A stretch of DNA of 53,238 nt from Gamarada debralockiae (Eukaryota > Ascomycota > Leotiomycetes > Helotiales > Hyphodiscaceae), in assembly GCA_002803225.1 (NCBI GenBank), contig NXFV01001218.1:1-53238 (forward strand), read 5' to 3'. Positions 44,734 to 53,238 of this stretch are shown one piece after another. Position numbers and translations under genes: made by a program. Position 1 is the stretch's first letter; each line of letters begins with the position of its first letter. The notes under the pieces were generated by a model. The model did not search any database, was not told where the DNA came from, and was given only the letters and a program-made list of their open reading frames with translations.

Positions 44734-45297
44734 TATGTTGAACTGTATAATTCACGGAAGTATGAGGTGAGATTTAAGTTGAGTTGGTAGAAAATGAGAA
44801 AGGGAGGCTATCGTTTACCTAGAGTTCATACTGTTATCAACATGCACCAAACTTCATCTGCGTACACGGTATCGTATGTGACTCATTATATTGGTGATAT
44901 GAGGCTTTGAGAAGGCGGAAAACCATATCTGCGAGTGGATCCGTTGAGGAGCTGAACTAAGACATGAATACGCGAGAGCGCCAAAAGATGTTTGTCAAGT
45001 TGCGCATTCGGTTATGTGCAACATCCCACTGCTCTCGTTCGCAGTCAAAAAGCAAAGACAACGCCCCCGATTTCATAGTATCAAGGAGGCTGACGGATAC
45101 TTCCGCATATCCCGCCACAATAGTGGCGATAAGTTCTATTAATATCATCTATGTCTAACTCTTCAAATAAACGCATTGCAGGTATCATCGAAGATATTTC
45201 CACCTTTCCCATTCTACCAGCTTCGATTAGAGCATTTGACACCTGATTTTTAATTAGCAGGGTGGATGCCTTATAATTGTCAAGAACTATACCCCCT

Positions 45298-47090
45298 ATG
45301 GCAGACAACCAGATTCATAGCAAGGTTTCAGACACCAATTCAGTTCAGGATCTCCAATCCAACGCCGGCAACAAAGCTCACCACAATGACCAAGTTCAAG
45401 CACCGGCAAAAGATGCAGCTACCACTCCAAATGCAACAGTAGGAAGAAAACAATGGCGAACTTCAAGCCTTCACTGGGGGTGGTTGATTTCCGTGGCCGT
45501 CGTGGAAGCCGGTTGATTGCAACGATTCTCTACCTTGAGAAACAATCAGCTTCAGAAAATGGGATCGTGTCTATTCCTCAGGTTTCCACCTCATTAGCAT
45601 CCTCTTACTTCTCTATTTCCAATGTCTGGAGATATGGCTTGCTCTGGACCACATTGCCATCACTGACTATGACTATATACCGGATCATGTGGGACAATAT
45701 CGTTTCTGGAGCATCCGATCGCCAGCCTTTCGTTGAATTAAAACGTCTACAGAAGAATCCAACTCCTGGAGATTCGACGCTCAACTTCAAGCTGGATTAC
45801 AAGTCGTATCCTTCCTTTTTTGCCTGGAAAGTGGCTCTCCGCAAAGGCGATATACATCTGGGCCTCCCTATGCTACTTAGCCTGGTCCTTTCGATTGCCA
45901 TAGTACCTTTAGCAGCACACTTGATTGTCGCGGCCCCATCACAGTCAAGCTCATCTGTGGGCCTCAACTTCACAAAAAGTTTCAACGAATCTGCTCTAAC
46001 ACCAGTTACCAGCTTGCAGCCAGCACTCGACCTTACAACAGCGAATCGAATCTACGGTGCCACCCCGCCCTCTTGGATGACCTTGAAGTACGCTTTTGAG
46101 GCGTTTGAAGTTGGCGGAGGGAGCACATCAACTGGAAATGTAACCGCAGAAACCAACGCATATTCAGCACAACTAGATTGCCAAACATTTCCTGAATCCT
46201 CGGCGACGTATAGAGACTCCGGAATACTAGGCGGTGGGACAGTGGATTACAACATTAATGATCGGGGCTGCGAAGTGTCGAAGTTCACAACAGTATCAAA
46301 TACTACACCGACCTACATACAGGGCTGGCAGAGCAACTGCGCGGGATCCGAATACGGTCGAATTGGTATAATTGCAAGCACCTACTCCGACGAATCCTCG
46401 ATCAAACTTGCCAACTACAGCCTCATTTCATGCGCCGTTTGGTACTGGAACACATCAGGCTCAATCACAGTCTCTCTCCAACCTAGCGTCTTGCCTGAGT
46501 TCATCTCGTTCTCGCCAAATACCAGCACTTCCCTTCATCCGTGGAAGATTTACCAGCAGCTAGAGAACACTTTCTATAGATATACGTTCTTCGATGCATC
46601 AAACAGCATTCAGGCCGACGCCTTTGGATTTTCCGTGTACTCCTACGCGCAAGCACAAAATGCAACCTCCCCCATAACGCCGAATCTGATCAAGAATTGC
46701 ACAGAAGATCTATTTCAGACGCTATATGCCGGCTTGGCAGCGAAGATTCTTCTCCAGGACAATGCAATCCCTCGGACGGCCACAGGTGAACTTTCTACCT
46801 CAGTGACACGACTCTATGTCGCGACTCCAGTCGCGTACGCGATTGCTGGCGTTTTGATACTTGCCCTTATTTGCAATATCATTCTTCTCATCTACACTTA
46901 CATGACGAAATCGATTCTCATGGAGGAACCTTTTGTTTTGGTTGGGAAGGAAGAGCTCCTGAATCAAAGTCATAACCCCCAACTTGTGTCCAACTATTGG
47001 AGAGATAATGTACATCCCAAGGTACCGATGATGAAAAGAGTCCTTTGTCATAACACAGCCGCGGCAACGACCCGGGGAGAAAAGGGGTAA
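45298..47090 (+). CDS. DUF3433-type membrane protein with a likely frameshift
   Basis: Fungal multi-pass membrane protein of unknown function. From ATG 45298 the frame reads MADNQIHSKVSDTNSVQDLQ to WGWLISVAVVEAG and hits TGA at 45514. The continuation LIATILYLEKQSASENGIV is one base out of phase (near 45512), so a single missing T would join them. Downstream the frame is open to 47090: TIYRIMWDNIVSGASDRQPF (the DUF3433 signature region), GLPMLLSLVLSIAIVPLAAH, a long Asn/Ser-rich extracellular loop, and a last helix AYAIAGVLILALICNIILLI. An ATG at 45453 could start the second frame without the first helix. Frameshift, assembly error or shortened start remain open. Confidence 0.75.
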
Positions 47091-47460
47091 GGCTAAGCCT
47101 AATTAGGAAGGTCTTCCACCCTTGACTAGAGCGGAGGATTGCTGCCGAAACTGCGGAGACTGTGGAGACCGAGCCGACAGTGGCGGTGGAGCTGGTGAGA
47201 CAAATGGTGTGGGAGATCAAGGACTCAATATAGTTGCCTAAGGTACTTTAAAGCATCTACGCTTCAGTCTATGTCTCATATATAAGTCATGATAAAGCCT
47301 CTATTCTGTAGTTTGCTCTTACAGTAGAAGGCGAATTGGGTGTCGCTGGTTTTTTAGTTTACTTTTTTAAGGATCGCGGGGTAGACCTATGGCTAATGTG
47401 GCTTGCCGGATACACTTGTAGCGGGGAGGTGCCCGCCTCGTCCAAACTTCCTTCCTCTTT
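47091..47460. other. Intergenic, no gene seen
   Basis: Follows the DUF3433 stop; no recognisable coding or repeat structure. Confidence 0.5.
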
Positions 47461-47479
47461 TTCCAACCCACCAGAGTCA

Positions 47480-47887
47480 GCGCTTTCGTGTCAGCCACGA
47501 TCATGGCGCCGCAACTGGATGCTGCACAGCATATTTGATCAAAACTTTACTAAAAGAAGGGTTTGAGACCAAGCTAATAGCCTCAGAAGCCTCGTGCGGC
47601 GTGCGCGCCGTCCAGAGAATCCGTCTAAAGAGACAGCAGTTCGAAATGCCCACCCCAAGAACAACCCGCGTCGGCCGTCGTAGCTGCATTATATCACCCA
47701 TGCAAAAAGCCCTCTGTGATATATTAATCGAACAGCCTTACCTGTATCGATGCGAGATGGCAGACTTCCTCTATCGTAGGTTTCGTAAAAGGATATCGGA
47801 AGATCGATCAGTCGGACTCTGCGATCAATAGGCTGGACGAGAGCAACGATCCATCGCATCGCACAACAACAGGATGTCGTTGACTAG
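47480..47887 (+). pseudogene. N-terminal relic of a Tc1/mariner-like transposase
   Basis: Encodes the DNA-binding part of a fungal transposase: LIASEASCGVRAVQRIRLKR, RVGRRSCIISPMQKALCDIL and EQPYLYRCEMADFLYRRF, then after a frameshift near 47800 SISRTLRSIGWTRATIHRIA, ending QQQDVVD-stop at 47885-47887. The catalytic DDE half is missing. It differs from the element at 30.7 kb. Its stop overlaps the stop of the convergent HET-ankyrin gene in one CTAG. Confidence 0.7.
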
Positions 47888-50862
47888 CTGGCGACACTGT
47901 CATTCAATGAACCAGTCGCCCAAGCATATGCCTGAGCGGGATTAGCGAGAACCCGGTCCTTCCACAGCCGGTAGGCGACGTGCTTTCTAATACTGAGCGA
48001 CTTCCAAGACCAATACGCAAAGCCGCCATCCTTCCTATGACATTTGCGGCGGCATGACTTCCATTTCTTCCCATTTCCACACGAGCTTCCGTCCGTGTGG
48101 TTGACGAAGGAAGCGTGGGTAAATGAGTTACCCATCTGGACCAGATATGTACCGTTCCGGTCAAACGGTGTTCGTGTTTGGGTCCACTCATCCGGGAATT
48201 GGCAGTAAGAGCAGACGGGGAGACCCTGCTCGGGCTGAGATGGTTCGTCACTAAGAACCTGCCACCTTGGCGGCAGAGATTCAAGCCATTCGCTATATTT
48301 TCGGTCCAGTAAAGTGTTGTCCAGCACTACATTGTGGATCCGGTCGTCTTCTCTGAGTACGCCATCGGGCGCCAATCCTGCTGCTTGCAATGCATCGCAC
48401 CAAAGAAGCCATGCGCTCGAAGAAAGCGCCAGATCAGATGGGGTGTGATCGTTCTCATCTACAGCATTTGGGTTGCAGCCTCGCAAGAGAAGCTTTACAA
48501 CTATGTCTTTGATGGATTGGAAGATTACTTGCCGAGTATGAGCTCTGTTGCAGGCGCTGGTTGTACGAAGAATGTAGTGTAATATGCCAGCGTCTCCATT
48601 ATCGACCGCATGCGGATTTGCTCTGAATTGAAGGAGTAAGTCTACCATTTCTGCAAGGTGGCTCCTTTTCACCCCTCCAACGGACGCCAGGAGCGCTGAC
48701 CTCCCGAAGCCGTCAACTTCCTCGAGGTCGCACTCACTAGTGAGAAGGCGGCGGACGGGGTGGAATAGGAATGTCTGTACACCTGAATCAGGGAAGATGT
48801 TCATGGCGTACTGGATGGCTGGAAGGAAGGACTCTCCGACACTTTGGCCGAGGTCAGTGTAGTGCTTGAGTGCGACTCCGGTATCTGGTCCACAATATTG
48901 AACAAAGAGTCGAAGGGCGAAGTTGGTAGCTTCGGTGTCGACGTTGGTGGACGGGTCCTCTGAAACCATACCCGCAAAACCAAATATCTCGTCAAAAAAG
49001 CAACATAGTGCCGATTTCCCAGTGCTTCAAAGGTTATCAGCTAGTATTTCCCTAACTTCAAGGTCACACTACCTATCACAATCTAAAGGATTTGCGCCTT
49101 CTTCGAGCAGTAATTTACTGACATCATATTGGCGCTTCACGAGAGAGACCTGTTCATTCTTCTTAGAATTGACCATTTACTAAGAAAGGCCACTTACCAT
49201 AAGAAGGCTATCACCATCCTCGTCTCGATCGTTTGGAAGAAACCTTCGCATTGATAAAAGTTGATGAACAGCTTCCAAATTACCGCTTTCTATCGATTGC
49301 ACAACTTCTGAGTCTTCTGAATGTACTTGAAATGTTGAAAGACATCGAGCTATTGGCTGTGGCCGCTGGTCTTTCATACATGCCATGACGATTCCTTTAA
49401 TATCCAATTGCAGGTTTCGGGCTGGCGTATACACGAGGCGCAAACCGAGTAGCTTCTCGGAATGCTGGCCTGACACGATGTGTAGCTTTACCTGTCCAAT
49501 TGGCAGACTGACCTCAAATGAGCTGCTCTCCATGGGTAGCTTTCGTTTTCGAATGATAGAGGTGAGCTTTCCCCCTACGTTCCTCTGCAACTCCTGGTGC
49601 GCGATTCCCGGAACATTGGTAGCTTCTGCACTCAGACTAGGATTCGATTTCCTCTTTCGTGACAATAGTTTCCTTCTCTTGCTGTTCCTGAGTTCAGTTG
49701 TTGACTTCTCTTGGACATCCGCCCAGATTCTTTTGAACTGGTCCTGAAGCCATTGTGCATTGTATGACCGAGACGCTTCTATTGTATGGTGAACCGAGTA
49801 GGCCTTGTACAGCTCACTCATGAATCGCGAGATGGACGATAGGGTGAGAGAAGCCTCCGTAGCGGAACCTACTATCACGGTAACATCTTCGCTGTCATCC
49901 GTGTCGATTGCTAAACCTTGAGTCCTCAAAGTGTTGACAATTCCTGCTACTTGAGTTTGGATTCTCTGTTGAGTGGAAACTAAGGACGCCAGATCCTCAT
50001 TGACCAGGCCCTGATGTCGTTTCGCATTGCCTGCAACGATTACTTATTAGCGAAGTAGAGCAATAGAGCTTCGATGGGGATTGACTCATGGTACTTTACA
50101 AGTAATTTGCCTAGAATCACCTCCCAGGAACATACCTATATTAAAGCTGGTAACCTTGTCGACCTCCTCTTGAAGTCGGCGAAATGCGTTCTCTATACCC
50201 TCACCGTAGATGAGCGGCATATAGATTCCAAAAATACCTAGTAATGAGTACGCCTTGTCTTCCGCACGTCTAGTGGTCCGTTTCTCCGCCCATGCCATAC
50301 GTTCCGTTATGGTAAACATTGATAAAGCGCTGCCTTGGAGAGCCGAGACCGGAATATCCGTTATTCGATGAATCTCACGCTCTAAACTCCTCTTATCACC
50401 AAGTCTCCCATCCGGAGAGAAAAATTCGACTGACGAAGGTGCAATTAGCTCCTGAAGAGTCCACCCGCGGGTGAACCACCTGCTCCTTCGAAATGCCTCT
50501 TCCCATGGTGCTATCGGTGTTCCGGGGACAACCACAAGCCATACGTAGCATCGAGTTGCATTCTGATACCAGCGAAACATAGAGTTGATAGCTTCCGCCA
50601 GCTCCGTATTGTTCGACTTGTCGATACAACAGGTATCCACCCAAAAATAGTGTAGGCCGTCGCGAGCTGCCTGCTCTCCGCAGAAGCGAATCTTCTGAAA
50701 CCCTGCTTTTGTCCCTCCAACACTTGCCTTCAGATCGCTGAAGGTAACTTCTTCCTCGTCACTTCCCCAAGTGTGTGACAGAATCGCGTACGGAGGGACA
50801 TGTTCGATCAGGTCTCTAGCTAGGCTGATTTCGCCGTTCGCTTGCAGTTGCAAAAGTCGCAT
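47884..50862 (-). CDS. HET-ankyrin protein, 929 aa
   Basis: Putative incompatibility or NLR-like sensor. Exons: 50862-50136, 50030-49198, 49161-49073 (or from 49158, a NAGNAG acceptor) and 49024-47884; phases agree, 2790 nt. Residues 1-240 are a HET domain (MRLLQLQANGEISL, YAILSHTWGSDEEEVTFSDL, YFWVDTCCIDKS, RGWTLQELIAPSS). The middle, about 245-500, is helical and basic (RNSKRRKLLSRKRKSN) with no P-loop. Ankyrin-like repeats begin near 500 (VVQSIESGNLEAVHQLLS, YDVSKLLLEEGANPLDCD) and recur near 670-750 (DGFGRSALLASVGG, LLLQFRANPHAVDN, LLLRGCNPNAVDENDHTPSD). The last ~110 residues form a Cys/His-rich tail (PVCSYCQFPDEW, CGNGKKWKSCRRKCHR). Introns 2 and 3 end in AAG. The HET part is paralogous to that of the gene at 2507. 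Confidence 0.9.
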
Positions 50863-51488
50863 TTTCGCGAGACTTTAAAGACACAGAAGCGGAGGCCGCG
50901 GTGGTGGAATATCGATTGTCTTCGTTGATGTTATGGTGGACGTTAGTGATACATCGTTATGAATCAATTAGCGGAGGATGTTGGAGGCAGAGCTGGAAAG
51001 TGTGCTTCGCGTTCCGCAAATTCGTAGCTTTCGAGCTGGCTTTCGCACAAGGTGCGGCTGAGAATCGCTGCACACTGCAACTAGAAAAGCTGGATAAAAA
51101 GCCTACATGGCTTGGCATAAAAAGTCTGTGCGCAGAAAATTGGACCCGATTTTGCATGCGACTGTATAAGGGGTTTTTTTTTTTCTAGAGCAAAGTCATC
51201 AGACTGTGTACTTGTAAACTTGAGCGTGAGGCGTAAGAATTGGCCCTGCTCTGCGATAACAATTAGCAGCGGTACAACCCGGCAGGGGTGCACAGCCACA
51301 AGTGTCAGGAAATGGGCCCCGCTAAAAATAATTAACTAAAAACCTAGCGACACTCAATTCGCCTTTTACTGTACATAGCTGATAATATTCGCTGATTTTC
51401 CCTGTAGCTAGTTGGATTGGTTAAGGTCCAACAATTGGAAAATATGCGCACGTTCTTAGAAACACAGAAAAAAAAGTGACAGCGGACG
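50863..51488. other. Upstream region of the HET-ankyrin gene
   Basis: No gene. Contains a T-run near 51174-51184. Promoter elements not recognised. Confidence 0.5.
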
Positions 51489-51597
51489 GGAGTAACTTAG
51501 ACCCGAGTTTTGGTGTTGAAAGTTTCTCTTAGCAAGCTAAGAAGTACGAAGGCATTGAATGTTCAGAACTGAAGCCGATTTCGAACTCTACTGTACG
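51489..51597. repeat. Dispersed repeat, copy 2 (upstream of the HET-ankyrin gene)
   Basis: Match of 3622-3755, including cttagcaagctaagaagtac and the CTTAGC-AA-GCTAAG palindrome. Relative to copy 1 it lacks a stretch of about 20 bases just before the palindrome and ends at ctctactgta, where the inverted-repeat element starts. Confidence 0.75.
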
Positions 51598-51599
51598 TG

Positions 51600-51860
51600 G
51601 CTCTTCGGCATGGGAAAAAGTGGCCGATATTGGTCTGTGCCCACCAAAACTACATCCTACTTTTAGGCTTAAAGAACAACTACAAAACTTAATTAAATCT
51701 CCCAAAAATTAATAGGACGATAGTTTGGCTTCTTGAGAGTTCTAAAATCAAGTTATAGCAAATTTAATCAAGTTTTGTGGAAGTTTTGTTATTACCAAAA
51801 TAAGGGTCTTAAGAGAGGGCGACGTGCCAATTTCGGCCACTTTTTTCCATGCCGAAGAGC
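51600..51860. mobile_element. MITE-like element with 34-bp inverted repeats
   Basis: GCTCTTCGGCATGG begins both arms, 51600-51633 and (reversed) 51827-51860; the 34-bp arms differ at two positions. The 193-bp AT-rich interior has no coding frame. No target duplication is clear, so superfamily is open. Confidence 0.75.
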
Positions 51861-51910
51861 GTGGATTGTCAAAGTTGCATCGAATTCCCCTGCTCGCGGA
51901 TGAAAGTCTC

Positions 51911-51931
51911 TGACGTCATGCGCGTCACGTG
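51911..51931. promoter_or_regulatory. CRE-like and E-box-like sites in tandem
   Basis: TGACGTCA (51911-51918) is the perfect palindromic bZIP/CREB site and is followed by CACGTG (51926-51931). They lie 1.05 kb upstream of the HET-ankyrin start and just past the 3' end of the hydrolase gene, so their target is unclear and both could be chance. Confidence 0.3.
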
Positions 51932-52017
51932 AAAGTATTTAACCCGTGAAACTCTCCATTATTGATGAAAGCTGAAATCCGGAAAGTTCTATAAGTTCTA
52001 CTGGATATGAATATGGT

Positions 52018-53238
52018 TCAGCACGCACGCCTTATCTCTCGGTCGTAGTCATCTCCGTTCAAATTTACCCGTCGAGAACATCCTGAAGCCAATCTAGCGC
52101 GACGATATTGCTCTACCTGAGCTCTTAGTGCGCAATGCTCGCCGGCTCCATCCGCAGTCAAAAGTTGGTGATGTCTACCTAGTTTCACTACCAAAATCTT
52201 CTGCTGGCCCTCAAAGAAGAGGTCATCCTGGGCGGATGTGACAAATAGGGATCCATTGATTTGATCAATCACTCCTGCCAGCGTATACGCCAAAGTTTGA
52301 CTCAAGAAATTGTAGGGTGACGTAGTATCGAAAGACCATATCCCCTGGCCTGTAAAAGTTTCAGATTCAGCATTCGCTCAAAACAAGATCAAAGAGAGAA
52401 CCGAGCAAAGTTTTGGGAGTTCGAAATTTACCAAAAAATCTAAGTTGGGTTGGCGTAGTCGTATTGTTGATGACTTCCTCCATCACTTTGTCAAACGCGG
52501 TCGCATTCCCTGATTTGAACAAGGTCGTGAGACTTGTTGGAAGTGGCGTCAGGAACACACTCCCGAAGTCATACACGCCATCGATCGCAAGGGTAGCAAC
52601 TAGTCGATGCTCGAAGTCTGCTGCTCTGGGCGCAAGATACCCTACAAAATCTCGGAGTTAGCGTATGCTTGATTAGAGAAGAAGGACAGAGTCGAACCTC
52701 AGAAAGAGAACCCGACCAAGGCTATAGCACCCGGATCGACGCCTGGAAGCGTGATCAGGTAGTCTACAATTAGCGCAACATCTTTCTCCCAGTCGGGGAT
52801 GAAACCCATATTCTGCTCGCGACGTGGGGCAGGGCGTCCAAGGCCCTCATAGATAATGACATTGTAGCCTCTATCCAAAGTTGCTTTGCCCATTTTATGG
52901 TACGACTCTTCTATTGCTCGATCATAACCATTTCCGAGGATGACGGTGGGTCTGCGTGTGTTCACCCCCGGCGCGCCAAACCAGATTGTCGGAATTGGTG
53001 AAGTTGTCGCCTTGCAGAACGACACGCTTTCCAGGAATGCCGAGCAAGGACACAGCCACGTTGAATGCGGCCGCTTCTCGGACCCTGAGAGAGTTGATGT
53101 GTGGATCGGATGGGTTTTCATGTAGGAAGAAGTCGGCAGTGTGGAAGTAAGTCGGATGCCCCCCATCTCGGCCACTCCCCCCTGTCGGCCACCTCGCTTA
53201 GCTCACCGCTAGTTACTACCCTCCCACTTTAAACTTAA
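52018..53238 (-). pseudogene. Alpha/beta hydrolase gene, disrupted, 5' end beyond window
   Basis: Family of fungal alpha/beta hydrolases acting on small esters or C-C bonds. Recognisable order: TADFFLHENPSDPHINSLRV, REAAAFNVAVSLLGIPGKR, a one-base frameshift near 53025, FGAPGVNTRRPTVILGNGYD and DVALIVDYLITLPGVDPGAI. The nucleophile elbow GFSF is followed by in-frame TGA (52699-52701) where Gly is expected, then an intron (52697-52642) and GYLAPRAADFEHRL. A further intron (52431-52350) precedes the acid segment LFVTSAQDDLFFEGQQ and His region DGAGEHC, ending at 52018. The upstream exon boundary near 53181 is uncertain. Two separate lesions point to a pseudogene. Confidence 0.8.

Noticed and set aside
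45516..45560. Programmed ribosomal frameshift in the DUF3433 gene
   Set aside because: No slippery heptamer or strong downstream structure is visible at GGTTGATTGC; a simple mutation or sequence error is more economical.
1..53238. CRISPR arrays, tRNA or rRNA genes, biosynthetic gene cluster
   Set aside because: No spaced direct repeats, no recognised tRNA cloverleaf or rRNA sequence, and no polyketide, peptide or terpene synthase core gene was seen, so the BBE oxidase is not called part of a cluster.

Overview
The window looks like nuclear DNA of a filamentous ascomycete (Pezizomycotina). Genes carry short GT-AG introns of about 45-120 nt with CTRAY-type branch sites. The gene families are typical of moulds: HET-domain proteins, a PTH11-like receptor, a Zn2Cys6 regulator, DUF3433, and a secreted BBE-type oxidase. 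Many dead genes carry stop codons of the kind made by C-to-T (RIP-like) mutation. A leotiomycete is my guess only.

Layout, left to right. 1-7.1 kb: a HET/NB-ARC/TPR NLR (3' end beyond the window) and a second, single-exon HET protein, with a TA-flanked MITE between them. 8.2-12 kb: an alpha/beta-hydrolase relic, then the housekeeping pair RPL24 and TRM44, divergently transcribed. 12.1-23.4 kb: a decayed stretch holding three coiled-coil pseudogenes, a truncated PTR2-type transporter and a GH30 glycosidase pseudogene. One intact six-exon transcription-factor-like gene (16.2-18.2 kb) sits within it. 24.7-28.9 kb: a secreted TAP-like peptidase and a Zn2Cys6 regulator. 29.5-33 kb: a BTB relic, a nearly intact Tc1/mariner-like element and a hAT MITE with a perfect 8-bp target duplication. 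33.9-40.4 kb: a PTH11-like receptor, a repeat-derived AT-rich patch and a secreted FAD oxidase. 41.3-47.1 kb: EGD1 (NAC beta), a MYND relic, a cysteine-rich GPI-type secreted protein and a DUF3433 membrane protein with a frameshift. 47.4-53.2 kb: a transposase relic, a HET-ankyrin gene, a second MITE and a disrupted alpha/beta-hydrolase gene.

Three HET-type genes, two of them multidomain NLR-like, flank an otherwise ordinary block. This suggests a non-self-recognition or incompatibility neighbourhood. The upstream regions of the two multidomain HET genes share a ~110-130 bp dispersed repeat. Exon models below were built by hand from reading-frame continuity and family similarity, with no transcript evidence. 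The most surprising structure is in EGD1: only a one-nucleotide exon at 41912 joins two well-formed introns in frame and restores the conserved Gly-Gly-Lys-Gly segment.
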